From assembly GCF_022347725.1 (NCBI RefSeq), contig NZ_JAKRGB010000002.1, forward strand, positions 124,001 to 188,000: a stretch of 64,000 nucleotides of DNA. Direction: 5' to 3'. A program made the translations under genes and the position numbers. The notes beneath the pieces are model-generated. The model was not told the DNA's origin, did not search any database, and saw only the letters and a program-made list of their open reading frames with translations. The stretch is from Ruegeria sp. Ofav3-42 (GTDB taxonomy: Bacteria > Pseudomonadota > Alphaproteobacteria > Rhodobacterales > Rhodobacteraceae). The stretch's first letter is position 1. Each line of letters begins with the position of its first letter. Shown here piece after piece: positions 9,328 to 17,933 of the stretch.

Positions 9328-10248
9328 TCAGGCTTTGGGGTGGGCGCGGTTATAGACCTCCATAAGCCGCGCCGTGTCTACGGCGGTATAGGCCTGAGTG
9401 GTGGAGAGCGAAGAATGCCCCAGCAGTTCCTGAATGGCCCGCAGATCGCCCCCGGCGGACAGAAGGTGGGTTGCGAAACTGTGCCTTAGGGCATGTGGTG
9501 TGGCGGTTGCGGGCAGGCCGAGCTGCATGCGTGCCTTGGCCATCACACCTTGGATCGCCCGTGGGTTCAGCGGACCGCCGCGTACACCACGGAACAGAGC
9601 CTTATCGTGGGCCTGCGGATGCGGGCAAAGCTGCAGGTAATGCGTGACCGCAGCTTGGGCAGCAGGAAGAACCGGAACCACCCTTTCTTTCCCACCTTTA
9701 CCGACAATGCGCAGGCTATCCGGTAAGGGCGCGTCCGCGCCGGTCAGGGACAGGGCTTCGGAGATACGCAGGCCACATCCGTATAGTAACGTGACAACGG
9801 CGACGTCCCGCGCCGAAACCCAATCGTTCGTTGATTGCAGCTCAACCGTTTCGATCATGGCGCGGGCGGCGTCTTCGGCCAGCGGGCGGGGGAGTTTCTT
9901 GGTGAATTTCGGAGCGCGGGTGGACAGAACAGCCGTGGGTTCGAACCCCTCGCGTTCGGCCAGCCAGCGGTAGAAGCTTTTGACAGCCGACAATTTGCGG
10001 GCAAGAGAACGCGCGCCCACGCCCGAACTGCGCTGATCTGCCATCCATGCGCGCATGTCGGATACGGTGATCCGGGCCAGTGCGGCCAAACCCTGCCGCT
10101 CACTGTGGTGCAGGGTTATGAATGACAGGAATTCGGTGACGTCACCGCGATACGCGGTCTGTGTGTTTTCCGACCGCCCCGCCAGCGCGCTCAGCCCGTC
10201 CAGCCAAAGCTGTAAAGCATCGCGACAGGCGGGTGAGATCAGGCTCAC
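9328..10248 (-). CDS. xerC: Tyrosine recombinase XerC
   Basis: The product is 306 aa. It is a site-specific recombinase that resolves chromosome dimers at dif together with XerD. The N-terminal SAM-like domain spans about 1-110. All catalytic residues are visible: Arg161 (CGLRISE), Lys187 (GKGGKE), His252 and Arg255 (HALRHSFATH), His278 (LLGHSS) and nucleophile Tyr287 (TQAYT). It overlaps the DUF484 gene upstream by 4 nt, the standard proteobacterial neighbour, which supports XerC rather than a phage integrase. Confidence 0.95.
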   Translation of the reverse strand: MSLISPACRDALQLWLDGLSALAGRSENTQTAYRGDVTEFLSFITLHHSERQGLAALARITVSDMRAWMADQRSSGVGARSLARKLSAVKSFYRWLAEREGFEPTAVLSTRAPKFTKKLPRPLAEDAARAMIETVELQSTNDWVSARDVAVVTLLYGCGLRISEALSLTGADAPLPDSLRIVGKGGKERVVPVLPAAQAAVTHYLQLCPHPQAHDKALFRGVRGGPLNPRAIQGVMAKARMQLGLPATATPHALRHSFATHLLSAGGDLRAIQELLGHSSLSTTQAYTAVDTARLMEVYNRAHPKA

Positions 10249-10952
10249 GACAGCCAGTGGCGCATCGAGCGTTCGAAGACGCCAGCAAAGAACGACAGAA
10301 GATCAGTGCCCAACTGTGGCGAAAAGTGATTGCGGTCCTTGGCGCTCATGACGATCATTCCGGGCAGACGTCCGGCACCCAGGTCAAGCCGCAGGCAGGC
10401 TTCAGAGCGTAGATGTTCAGCGTTGAGCCCCAAAATTCTGTGCGTCGGGTGAAGAATCTCACGCAATACCACGTCGCGGGCAGGGCCGCTGCGGTCGAAG
10501 GTCAGGTAATTGTCAACGAAACCGGGTTCGACGACCGAAAGCACCCCGCCCAATGTGTCGATGGCCGGATCTTCCTGCGTTGCCGTTGACTCAAGAACCA
10601 GCGTGATCCGATCCACGCGCAGGATTTCGGCCACATCGGTGCCGAGGGTGCGCAGGAAATCCTCGAACCCGGCGGGCTCGAGCAGGCGGATGATGGCGCG
10701 ATGCACCTGATTTGTGCCTGCCAGATTCTCGTAGGCCGCCGCAATGACGGACCGATGCGTGTCTTCAAGCCTGTCCAGCCGCGCTTCAAGGCGTTGCATC
10801 GCGATGCCGCGCAAATCGATGATATTGTCGCCGCGCGCCTGTTCATTGGCTGTCACAAGCGCCTGCATAAGATCCTTGTCGTCCAGCACTGCGTCCGGCT
10901 CGGCCAGAATTGCGGCGCGCAAGTTGTCCTTGAGTTTGGTGTTGCTGCTCAT
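10245..10952 (-). CDS. DUF484 family protein (GAF-like)
   Basis: The product is 235 aa. An N-terminal helical, coiled-coil-prone part (about 1-75) is followed by a GAF-like alpha/beta domain, the layout of DUF484 proteins that sit directly upstream of xerC in many proteobacteria. The reading frames overlap by 4 nt (10245-10248), so translation is coupled to XerC. The molecular role is not established; a function linked to XerC or the division cycle is inferred only from conserved neighbourhood. Confidence 0.88.
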   Translation of the reverse strand: MSSNTKLKDNLRAAILAEPDAVLDDKDLMQALVTANEQARGDNIIDLRGIAMQRLEARLDRLEDTHRSVIAAAYENLAGTNQVHRAIIRLLEPAGFEDFLRTLGTDVAEILRVDRITLVLESTATQEDPAIDTLGGVLSVVEPGFVDNYLTFDRSGPARDVVLREILHPTHRILGLNAEHLRSEACLRLDLGAGRLPGMIVMSAKDRNHFSPQLGTDLLSFFAGVFERSMRHWLS

Positions 10953-11072
10953 GTCCCGCTCGGTCTTTTTTTGTTGAGGGGCTTATAACACGAGTTAGCG
11001 GAAATGCCTTGGAAAAAATACAAAACCTGCGGATTTCAAATGAGCTGTGCTCAGGGGCTCCCGCCTGCGAAA

Positions 11073-11132
11073 CCCTGATCATTGATCAGGGCTTGGCAGT
11101 TGGGCCGGGCGCGGCTCCTGACGGAGCCGCGC
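11073..11132 (-). terminator. Two consecutive hairpins downstream of the aldolase gene
   Basis: The hairpin nearer the gene has a perfect 10-bp stem (11109-11118 with 11123-11132) closed by a TGAC/GTCA tetraloop. The second, CCCTGATC (11073-11080) with GATCAGGG (11084-11091), is followed on the minus strand by TTTCG. The first hairpin lies 15 nt past the aldolase stop codon. Neither has a long U-tract, so termination is likely but not certain. They could also serve the DUF484-xerC transcript only as upstream insulation. Confidence 0.55.
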
Positions 11133-11147
11133 GGTCGTGCAAAATGA

Positions 11148-11801
11148 TCAGAGGATTTTCTGACCGGTCTTGGCCCAATCGGCCAGGAAGGTTTCCAGAC
11201 CTTTGTCGGTCAGGGGGTGGTCGGCAAGCTTCTTGATGACGGCGGGCGGCGCAGTGATCACGTCGGCGCCGATACGAGCGCTGTCGGTGACATGGTTCAC
11301 GGTGCGGATCGACGCGGCCAGGATTTCGGTCTCGAACCCGTAGTTGTCATAGACCTGACGGATGTCCGCGATCAGCTCCATGCCATCCATGTTGATGTCG
11401 TCCAGGCGCCCGATGAAGGGCGAAATGAAGGTTGCGCCTGCCTTGGCGGCCAAAATGGCCTGATTGGTCGAAAAGCACAGGGTTACGTTGACCATCTGAC
11501 CTTCGTCCGAAAGCGTCTTGCATGTTTTCAGACCGGCCCATGTGAGCGGAACTTTAACGGCAATGTTCGGAGCGATCTTGGCCAGCTTGCGGCCTTCGGC
11601 GATCATGTCGTCGGCCTCGGTGGCGACAACCTCGGCCGAGACGGGGCCGTCAACCAGATCGCAGATCTCTTTGGTCACTTCCAGAATGTCGCGACCGGAT
11701 TTCAGGATCAGAGACGGGTTGGTGGTCACACCGTCCACCATGCCCAGATCGTTCAGTTCGGCGATGGCGTCGATCTCGGCTGTGTCTACGAAGAATTTCA
11801 T
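11148..11801 (-). CDS. fsa: Transaldolase-like fructose-6-phosphate aldolase (TalC/FSA family)
   Basis: The product is 217 aa, the short form of the transaldolase family. It begins [10 protein letters not shown], typical of the family. The Schiff-base lysine is Lys83 in '[11 protein letters not shown]', and 'GVTTNPSLI' (24-32) is the phosphate/active-site loop. Short members act either as fructose-6-phosphate aldolase or as transaldolase; the sequence alone does not settle which. It is divergent from priA across an 88-nt gap and is followed by two hairpins, so it is probably monocistronic. Confidence 0.9.
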   Translation of the reverse strand: MKFFVDTAEIDAIAELNDLGMVDGVTTNPSLILKSGRDILEVTKEICDLVDGPVSAEVVATEADDMIAEGRKLAKIAPNIAVKVPLTWAGLKTCKTLSDEGQMVNVTLCFSTNQAILAAKAGATFISPFIGRLDDINMDGMELIADIRQVYDNYGFETEILAASIRTVNHVTDSARIGADVITAPPAVIKKLADHPLTDKGLETFLADWAKTGQKIL

Positions 11802-11889
11802 GAGGGCAGTCCTTTGATGGGTTGGCCTTGGTCGCGGATGGCTTTACCTCAAAGAGACCCATGCTGGAACCCCCTGCGAAGGATGTGCC

Positions 11890-14085
11890 GTGAGCGCTAA
11901 CGGATTTTTCGACGAAGGAGAACTGATTGCGGTGCTGACAACGCAACCGCTGGACCGGACGCTGGATTACAAGGCGCCCGACGGTGGGTGTTTTCTTGGG
12001 GCTTATGTCGAGGTGCCGCTGGGGCCTCGGAAAGTTCTGGGAGTTGTCTGGGGGCCGGGACAGGGAGGGTTCGACCTTTCCAAGGCGCGATCGGTGATCC
12101 GGGTGCTTGAGGTCGCGCCGATGCGTGAAGAGATGCGGCTGTTTCTCGGGCGGGTGGCTGATTACACGCTGACGCCGATGCCCGCGATGCTGCGTTTAGC
12201 GACGCGCGCGCCGGGGTTGGGTGATCCGCCTTCGATGCGCAAGATTTACCGGCTGGGCAATGGTGAACCTGATCGGATGACCGACGCGCGGACACGTGTG
12301 TTAGAGGTTCTGCGCGATTATGGCGGGCTGGCATTTACGCTGAAAGAGCTTGCCGAACAGGCTGGGGTGACATCCTCGGTCGTAAAGGGCTTGGTCAAGC
12401 AGGGCGCTGTAAGAGAAGAAGACAGTCCTCGGGATTTGCCCTATCCGCCCCTTGACCCGGATTTGCCGGGCAAGGCGTTGACCGAAGATCAGGCCGCTGC
12501 GGTTGCCAGGCTGCAGGAAGGCCAGCGATCAGGAGATTACGGAACCACGCTGTTGAAAGGTGTGACAGGCTCGGGCAAGACCGAAGTGTATCTGGAAGCA
12601 GTGGCCGAAGCGCTGCGTATGGGGCGACAGGCGCTGGTTCTGCTGCCCGAGATTGCCTTGACCGCCGAGTTTCTGACGCGAGTCGAAGCAAGATTTGGTG
12701 CGCGTCCAGCCGAATGGCATTCCGGTGCGACCATGACTGAACGGCGCCGGGTCTGGCGTATGGTCGGGCAGGGGGATGCACAACTGGTCGTTGGGGCCCG
12801 GTCGGCTTTGTTCCTGCCATTTCGCAATCTGGGCTTGGTCGTGGTCGATGAGGAACACGATACCTCCTACAAGCAAGAGGACGGTGTCCATTATAGCGCG
12901 CGCGACATGGCCGTGCTGCGTTCGGCTATCTGTGGCGCGCGTGTGATTTTGGCAAGTGCGACGCCGTCGCTGGAAAGCTGGGCCAATGCAGAGGCGGGCA
13001 AATATGAACGGGTCGATCTGACGTCGCGATTTGGTGCCGCCGTTCTGCCCGAGATGAAGCCCATCGACATGCGGGCCGAGCAGATGCAACCAGGGACCTG
13101 GATTTCTCCGTCGCTGCGGCAGGCGGTGCGGCAGCGGATCGAGAAGGGCGAACAGTCGTTGCTGTTCATCAACCGCCGTGGCTATGCGCCGGTGACCCTG
13201 TGTCGGGCTTGCGGTGAGCAGATTGCCTGTGACCATTGCGATGCGCGGATGGTCGAGCACCGGTTCCTGAAACGTCTCATGTGCCACCAATGCGGTGAGA
13301 CCAAACCGATGCCCGATGCCTGTCCTTCATGCGGCGTCGAAGGAAAACTGGCTCCGGTCGGGCCGGGGATCGAACGTCTGGCAGAAGAGGCCGAAGCCAC
13401 TTTCCCCGAGGCCAATATCGCGATGTTGAGTTCGGATTTATTTGGCTCGGCCAGGGCATTGAAGGCCAAGATCGAAGAAATAGCCGAAGGGGACGCGGAT
13501 ATTGTCATCGGCACGCAATTGGTCGCCAAGGGGCACAATTTCCCGAAACTCACATTGGTTGGTGTTATCGATGCGGATCTCAGCTTGCACGGTGCCGATT
13601 TACGCGCCGCAGAACGGACCTTTCAGCTGATGCGTCAGGTTGCGGGTCGGGCGGGTCGTGCGGACAAACCGGGGCAGGCGTTGTTGCAGACATTCCAGCC
13701 CGAACATCCTGTGATCCGGGCTATTCTGTCCGGCGACGAAGAGGGGTTCTGGAAGGCCGAAGCTGCTGGGCGGCAGGCTGCCGGGATGCCTCCCTACGGC
13801 CGAATGGCCGGGATCGTTCTTTCCGGCCCTGAGGTCGGCCCCGTTTTTGACCTGGGCAATGCGATGGCCCGCAACGATGCGCCGCTGCGCGAAATTGGGG
13901 CGCAGGTGTTTGGCCCTGCACCAGCACCGATTGCGAGGATTCGGGGCAGGCACCGGGTGAGATTGCTGGTCAAAGCCCCGAAAGGCGCACCGATACAGGA
14001 CGCGATCGCCCGTTGGATCGCTCCGTTGCGCCTGAAAGGTGATCTGCGTTTGACCGTGGATATCGACCCGCAGAGTTTCTACTGA
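11890..14085 (+). CDS. priA: Primosomal protein N' (replication restart helicase PriA)
   Basis: The product is 731 aa, normal length, from a GTG start. PriA recognises stalled forks and reloads DnaB. The N-terminal 3'-OH binding domain lies at ~1-105. Walker A GVTGSGKT is at 224-231 and the DEEH box at 319-322. Eight zinc-binding cysteines (437, 440, 446, 449, 464, 467, 477, 480) form two knuckles inserted in the helicase core. 'QVAGRAGRADKPG' is helicase motif VI. It is divergent from the aldolase gene, and an MFS gene follows after 79 nt. Confidence 0.97.
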   Translation: MSANGFFDEGELIAVLTTQPLDRTLDYKAPDGGCFLGAYVEVPLGPRKVLGVVWGPGQGGFDLSKARSVIRVLEVAPMREEMRLFLGRVADYTLTPMPAMLRLATRAPGLGDPPSMRKIYRLGNGEPDRMTDARTRVLEVLRDYGGLAFTLKELAEQAGVTSSVVKGLVKQGAVREEDSPRDLPYPPLDPDLPGKALTEDQAAAVARLQEGQRSGDYGTTLLKGVTGSGKTEVYLEAVAEALRMGRQALVLLPEIALTAEFLTRVEARFGARPAEWHSGATMTERRRVWRMVGQGDAQLVVGARSALFLPFRNLGLVVVDEEHDTSYKQEDGVHYSARDMAVLRSAICGARVILASATPSLESWANAEAGKYERVDLTSRFGAAVLPEMKPIDMRAEQMQPGTWISPSLRQAVRQRIEKGEQSLLFINRRGYAPVTLCRACGEQIACDHCDARMVEHRFLKRLMCHQCGETKPMPDACPSCGVEGKLAPVGPGIERLAEEAEATFPEANIAMLSSDLFGSARALKAKIEEIAEGDADIVIGTQLVAKGHNFPKLTLVGVIDADLSLHGADLRAAERTFQLMRQVAGRAGRADKPGQALLQTFQPEHPVIRAILSGDEEGFWKAEAAGRQAAGMPPYGRMAGIVLSGPEVGPVFDLGNAMARNDAPLREIGAQVFGPAPAPIARIRGRHRVRLLVKAPKGAPIQDAIARWIAPLRLKGDLRLTVDIDPQSFY

Positions 14086-14164
14086 CCTCTGCATCAGCGC
14101 AGAGCAGCTGTGCGCGCACGCCTTACCTCTCGCCAAAATCGGAAAATGGGCGTAGAGGAGTCCC

Positions 14165-15397
14165 ATGCTGAAACCAATGCCCCTCGCTGAGGCGCAGAGC
14201 CTTCCGTTCTGGCGCCGCCCTGTGACGCTCTTGTTCGTGATGGCGCTGATGATGCCAATTGCGTTCAATGCGTGGAGCGCGCTGTTGAACAATTTCGTCA
14301 TCGAGGTGGCCAATTTCGATGGGGCGGATATCGGCCTGCTGCACACCGTGCGTGAAATCCCCGGTTTCCTGGCCGTTGGCGTGATCGCAGTGATCATTTT
14401 CGTGCGCGAGCAGGTGCTGGCGATGATCTCGCTGATGATGCTCGGCGTGGCAACGGCAGTGACGGCATGGTTCCCCAGCCTTGGCGGGTTGCTATTTGTA
14501 ACTCTCTTCAGTTCGATCGGATTCCACTACTACGAAACGGTGAACCAGTCGCTGCAACTGCAATGGCTGCCCAAGGATCGCGCGCCCCAGGTGCTGGGAT
14601 GGTTGGTGGCCATGGGCTCTGCCGCCACAGCGGTGGTCTATGGTTTGATCGTGCTGACATGGGACCGGTTTGACCTGTCGTACAATACTGTGTTCATTGC
14701 CGCCGGTGGCGTGACTGCGCTGTTGGCGCTTTTCTGTCTGTTTGCCTATCCGCAATTTGACGCTCCGACGCCACAAACCAAAAAGCTGGTGCTGCGCAAA
14801 CGCTACTGGCTGTATTATGCGCTGCAGTTCATGGCGGGCGCGCGCAGGCAGATCTTTGTCGTCTTTGCGGGCTTCATGATGGTCGAGAAATTCGGCTTTG
14901 AAGTTCACGAACTGACAAGCCTTTACCTGATCAACCTCATGATCAACATGGCGGCAGCTCCGATGTTGGGCAAAGCCGTGTCCGTGTTTGGCGAGCGTCG
15001 AACGCTGATCTTCGAATATGCAGGCTTGGCGATCGTCTTTGCAGCTTATGGCGGTATCTACTGGTTTGGTTGGGGTGTGGTTCTGGCTGCGATCCTCTAC
15101 GTCATCGACCATGTGCTGTTCGCGCTGGCGCTGGCGCTGAAAACCTATTTCCAGAAAATCGCGGACCCGGCGGATATTGCGCCAACCGCGGCCGTGGCCT
15201 TTACCATTAACCACATTGCCGCCGTATTCCTGCCAGCACTCCTGGGCCTGTTGTGGGTTGTCTCGCCCGGTGCGGTCTTTGCCTTGGCCGCCTTGATGGC
15301 AATCGTATCGTTGCTTTTGTCGCTGCTGATCCCGCGCCATCCCGAACCCGGCAACGAGACCATCCTGACGAAATACGCACCCGCACCAGCTGAATAA
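14165..15397 (+). CDS. MFS transporter, substrate unknown
   Basis: The product is 410 aa, with about 12 predicted membrane helices and a central charged loop near residues 195-215 (TPQTKKLVLRKRYWL), as in major facilitator proteins. The ATG at 14165 follows GGAG at the end of the 79-nt gap after priA. Acidic and aromatic residues in the N-terminal half (FHYYETVNQSLQLQWL) are distinctive, but I cannot assign a substrate. It lies 66 nt before prmA on the same strand; the palindrome in that gap could separate their expression. Confidence 0.85.
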   Translation: MLKPMPLAEAQSLPFWRRPVTLLFVMALMMPIAFNAWSALLNNFVIEVANFDGADIGLLHTVREIPGFLAVGVIAVIIFVREQVLAMISLMMLGVATAVTAWFPSLGGLLFVTLFSSIGFHYYETVNQSLQLQWLPKDRAPQVLGWLVAMGSAATAVVYGLIVLTWDRFDLSYNTVFIAAGGVTALLALFCLFAYPQFDAPTPQTKKLVLRKRYWLYYALQFMAGARRQIFVVFAGFMMVEKFGFEVHELTSLYLINLMINMAAAPMLGKAVSVFGERRTLIFEYAGLAIVFAAYGGIYWFGWGVVLAAILYVIDHVLFALALALKTYFQKIADPADIAPTAAVAFTINHIAAVFLPALLGLLWVVSPGAVFALAALMAIVSLLLSLLIPRHPEPGNETILTKYAPAPAE

Positions 15398-15436
15398 GGG
15401 CAAGCGCTTGACCTTGGCGGGTCATCGCCATAGGCG

Positions 15437-15454
15437 CTGTATCAACTGATACAG
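15437..15454 (+). promoter_or_regulatory. 18-bp palindrome abutting the prmA ribosome binding site
   Basis: CTGTATCA-AC-TGATACAG has perfect 8-nt arms around a 2-nt centre. The last bases run into the Shine-Dalgarno sequence ACAGGAGG (15451-15458); the prmA ATG is at 15464. As RNA it can fold as a 7-bp stem with an AACT loop whose 3' arm occludes part of the ribosome site; as DNA it looks like a dimeric repressor operator. Which applies is not known. Confidence 0.5.
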
Positions 15455-15463
15455 GAGGCCCCC

Positions 15464-16336
15464 ATGCCCACATTCACCGCGCTGACGACTTTGACCGGTA
15501 AGAAAGCCGCCGAAGGGCTGGGCGAAGCCATGGAGCGTCTGGACCCGGAGCCTACCGGTGTGGGTGTCTTTGAGGTCGAAGACGGCTCGGGCCTGTGGGA
15601 GGTTGGCGGCTACTTTACCGAAACTCCGGACGAAACCGCACTGGCCGTTCTGGCGGCGGCGTTTGAAGCCAAGCCTTTTGTGGTGTCCGAACTGCCCGAA
15701 ACAGACTGGGTCGCCCATGTGCGCCGCGAGTTAGCTCCGGTCGAGGCCGGGCGTTTCTTTGTCTACGGCAGCCACGACACTGACAAGCTGCCTGAGGGAC
15801 GTATCCCTTTGTTGATCGAGGCCGCCATGGCCTTCGGGACCGGCCACCATGGTACGACATTGGGGTGTCTGAAAGCGTTGGACAAGCTTCTGAACGAAGG
15901 GTTCACCGCAACGAAAGTGGCCGATATCGGCTGCGGTACGGCTGTACTGGCTATGGCGGCTGCGCGGGTCTGGGAGGGTGAGATCATCGCCAGTGATATC
16001 GACGAGGTCGCCGTCGATGTTGCCGAAGCCAACCTGAAGGCCAACGGAATGTCTGGTCAGGTGCGTTGCGTCGAAGCGGCGGGCTTCGACCACCCCGAAC
16101 TGAGCGCGATCGCGCCATATGATTTGATTTTCGCGAACATCCTCAAAGGCCCGTTGGTGGCTTTGTCCCCCGAAATCGGAGCGAATCTGCGGGTCGGTGG
16201 GCACGCAATCCTATCGGGAATCCTCAATGAGCAGGCCGATGATGTGATTTCGGTTTATTTACAAAACGGGTTCAATTTGGAGCAAAACAGCCAAATTGGT
16301 GAATGGACGACGCTAGTCTTAAGCAAACAGGGCTAA
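15464..16336 (+). CDS. prmA: Ribosomal protein L11 methyltransferase
   Basis: The product is 290 aa. It trimethylates amino groups of ribosomal protein L11 using S-adenosylmethionine. The C-terminal methyltransferase domain shows 'AMAFGTGHHGTTLGCL' (121-136), the PrmA signature, and the SAM-binding 'DIGCGTAVL' (154-162). 'DLIFANILKGPL' near residue 223 matches the NPPY-like catalytic loop of the family. The N-terminal substrate-recognition domain spans ~1-65. The start is well supported by ACAGGAGG. The palindrome overlapping that site may control its translation or transcription. Confidence 0.95.
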   Translation: MPTFTALTTLTGKKAAEGLGEAMERLDPEPTGVGVFEVEDGSGLWEVGGYFTETPDETALAVLAAAFEAKPFVVSELPETDWVAHVRRELAPVEAGRFFVYGSHDTDKLPEGRIPLLIEAAMAFGTGHHGTTLGCLKALDKLLNEGFTATKVADIGCGTAVLAMAAARVWEGEIIASDIDEVAVDVAEANLKANGMSGQVRCVEAAGFDHPELSAIAPYDLIFANILKGPLVALSPEIGANLRVGGHAILSGILNEQADDVISVYLQNGFNLEQNSQIGEWTTLVLSKQG

Positions 16337-16352
16337 AATTGGGCCTTTTGCG

Positions 16353-16372
16353 GGAGTTTTGTGGAGTTTTGC
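16353..16372 (+). repeat. Tandem 10-bp direct repeat upstream of the small membrane protein gene
   Basis: GGAGTTTTGT is followed immediately by GGAGTTTTGC, two copies exactly one helical turn apart, 17 nt after prmA and about 70 nt before the ATG at 16441. They could be a direct-repeat operator or chance; nothing else in the 104-nt gap stands out. Confidence 0.35.
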
Positions 16373-16440
16373 CTCGTTTTTGTCGCAATCTGTTTTTACC
16401 GTCGTAACGTGGAATCGGGGGGCGGTTTTGGGAGGCTGCC

Positions 16441-16785
16441 ATGACGGGAAAACAATTGGAGTTTGATCAGCGCGTTACACGCCTGAACAAAAAACACGCA
16501 AAACTGAGCCGTGGCTATCGCGCGACGATGCGCAAAGACGGCCTTGTGGTCATGAAACCACAGAGGGTGAAATCTGCGCTACCGGCGAAGGTTCTGCTGA
16601 TGTGTCTGGTCGGATTGTTCGCTTTCAAGACATTCTTGCTGACCAGTCTCGGTCCATCCGGCTATCAGCACCGGCTTGACGCCTTGAATGAGGGTACGTC
16701 GGTCGAAAAAGCCGGCGCTTGGGTGATGCAGATCGATCCGGTCTCGCAAGCGCTCTCTGAACAGATTGCTAAGATTCTTCCCTGA
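16441..16785 (+). CDS. Small single-pass membrane protein of unknown function
   Basis: The product is 114 aa. I do not recognise a named family. A strongly basic N-terminal part (residues 1-48, with RVTRLNKKHAKLSRGYRATM) precedes one membrane helix (about 49-68), then a ~45-residue, mildly acidic tail that would be periplasmic by the positive-inside rule. The ATG follows a G-rich gap ending in GGGAGGCTGCC. A strong bidirectional terminator closes the gene. Related roseobacters carry similar short proteins after prmA as far as I recall; this is an impression, not a search result. Confidence 0.6.
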   Translation: MTGKQLEFDQRVTRLNKKHAKLSRGYRATMRKDGLVVMKPQRVKSALPAKVLLMCLVGLFAFKTFLLTSLGPSGYQHRLDALNEGTSVEKAGAWVMQIDPVSQALSEQIAKILP

Positions 16786-16806
16786 GCTTTGTTCAGGTGA
16801 ACGAGA

Positions 16807-16843
16807 AACGCCGCGCATTCGGTGATGCGCGGCGTTCTACTTT
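16807..16843. terminator. Bidirectional terminator between the small membrane protein gene and the DUF1127 gene
   Basis: AACGCCGCGCAT (16807-16818) pairs perfectly with ATGCGCGGCGTT (16825-16836) around a 6-nt loop. CTACTTT follows on the plus strand; on the minus strand the sequence after the stem is TCTCG, so the hairpin terminates best in the plus direction. It lies between two converging genes. Confidence 0.8.
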
Positions 16844-16888
16844 GCCCCGAGGGAGGAGAGGGGCATTAGAGTGGTGGTTTGTTCGTTC

Positions 16889-17101
16889 TTAACGACGACC
16901 TTCGGCCACGACGTCAATATCGCCACGGCACAGACCGATATCTTCCAGCTCGCGGTCACTCAGACCGCTCAGCGTGTTGCGAGTAACGCGGGCGTCATTC
17001 CATTCGACAACGGCATTCACGACCGATGCGAAATTCGCGCCGATACGGCCAACGAGGCCGAACGAGCCAGTGGTGGTGCGGGTGGTGTCCAGTGCAGCCA
17101 T
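16889..17101 (-). CDS. DUF1127 domain small protein
   Basis: The product is 70 aa. The C-terminal ~35 residues carry the YjiS-like DUF1127 pattern: 'TLSGLSDRELEDIGLCRGDI' followed by an arginine end. The N-terminal half (MAALDTTRTTTGSFGLV) is low-complexity and family-specific. Small DUF1127 proteins in alphaproteobacteria have been tied to RNA metabolism and phosphate or stress responses, but the role of this copy is unknown. It has its own 334-nt upstream region shared with ruvC and ends at the bidirectional hairpin. Confidence 0.85.
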   Translation of the reverse strand: MAALDTTRTTTGSFGLVGRIGANFASVVNAVVEWNDARVTRNTLSGLSDRELEDIGLCRGDIDVVAEGRR

Positions 17102-17435
17102 ATCCTGTTTCCTTCTGGTTTAGGTTAACGTTCTGATCATCCGATCTGAGCGGCATCTAGTGACGCCGGATCGCCTGTGCAAGGGCGGAAATTGCAAATG
17201 TCCTATGCGTTTTTTGCAGGGCTCTAAGAACATTAAAATCCCTTAATTTATTGGCCATTGTCCGGTAATGAATCGTGTCGAATTCAGACTTTCTGCGGTC
17301 GCAAATCGACCGTTTTGTCGCGGGTGAAACAGGTCTGTCGTTTTCAGGCTTTCGGTCAATTCGCTTGGAAAATGTTCACGCTTCGTGCTAATCCGAAAGA
17401 AAGATCACAAAAACCCGAGCAGGCCGAGGCAAATT
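17102..17435. other. Divergent intergenic region between the DUF1127 gene and ruvC
   Basis: This 334-nt gap has no gene I can support. It contains TTAA-N6-TTAA (17233-17246) in an AT-rich patch that may hold the DUF1127 promoter, and GTTC-N7-GTGC (17374-17388), one base away from an alphaproteobacterial LexA box, 47 nt before the ruvC start. The gap must carry two divergent promoters. Confidence 0.5.
17374..17388 (+). promoter_or_regulatory. Possible degenerate LexA (SOS) box upstream of ruvC
   Basis: GTTC-ACGCTTC-GTGC matches the alphaproteobacterial direct-repeat SOS box GTTC-N7-GTTC with one mismatch in the second half. It lies 47 nt before the ruvC ATG at 17436. RuvCAB is an SOS function in several bacteria. 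A single mismatch in a short motif leaves a real chance of coincidence. Confidence 0.35.
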
Positions 17436-17933
17436 ATGCGGATTTTGGGCATTGATCCGGGGCTCCGAACCCTGGGATGGGGCGTCATCGAATCGCATGG
17501 CAGCCGCCTGAGCCACGTTGCCAACGGGTTATGCAAATCTGACGGGGACGATCTGGGCGAACGTTTGTTGTCGCTCCACAATCAAATCGTCGAAGTCATC
17601 GCCGAACATCAACCCGATCAGGCCGCCATTGAACAGACCTTCGTCAACAAGGACGGGGCCGGGACGCTGAAGCTGGGTCAGGCGCGTGGCGTGGCGTTGC
17701 TGACCCTGGCGCAAGCGGGGCTGCCGGTGGGGGAATATGCGCCCAACCGGGTCAAGAAAACGGTCGTGGGTGTCGGGCACGCCGAGAAAGAACAGGTTCT
17801 TCATATGGTCAAATTGCAACTGCCGGGTTGTCAGCCCAAAGGAGCGGATGCCGCGGATGCGCTGGCGATAGCCATCTGTCATTCTTATTACGGGGCAGCG
17901 CCACAGACGCGCATGAAAGAGGTGCGGGCATGA
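17436..17933 (+). CDS. ruvC: Crossover junction endodeoxyribonuclease RuvC
   Basis: The product is 165 aa from the ATG at 17436 ([16 protein letters not shown]); a longer in-frame extension upstream is unlike RuvC. It cleaves Holliday junctions symmetrically. The four acidic catalytic residues are Asp7, Glu66, Asp138 and Asp141, the same numbers as I recall for E. coli RuvC. It overlaps ruvA by 4 nt (ATGA), giving the ruvCAB order that makes junction migration and resolution one transcription unit. Confidence 0.97.
   Translation: MRILGIDPGLRTLGWGVIESHGSRLSHVANGLCKSDGDDLGERLLSLHNQIVEVIAEHQPDQAAIEQTFVNKDGAGTLKLGQARGVALLTLAQAGLPVGEYAPNRVKKTVVGVGHAEKEQVLHMVKLQLPGCQPKGADAADALAIAICHSYYGAAPQTRMKEVRA

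Noticed and set aside
11073..11091. CCCTGATCATTGATCAGGG as a possible FNR-type operator
   Set aside because: The half-sites are TGATC with a 3-nt centre, which does not fit TTGAT-N4-ATCAA; the position downstream of the aldolase gene suits a transcript-end hairpin better.
17233..17246. TTAA-N6-TTAA as a CtrA binding site
   Set aside because: The CtrA consensus prefers a 7-nt spacer and extra bases (TTAACCAT); in an AT-rich patch this short match is weak.
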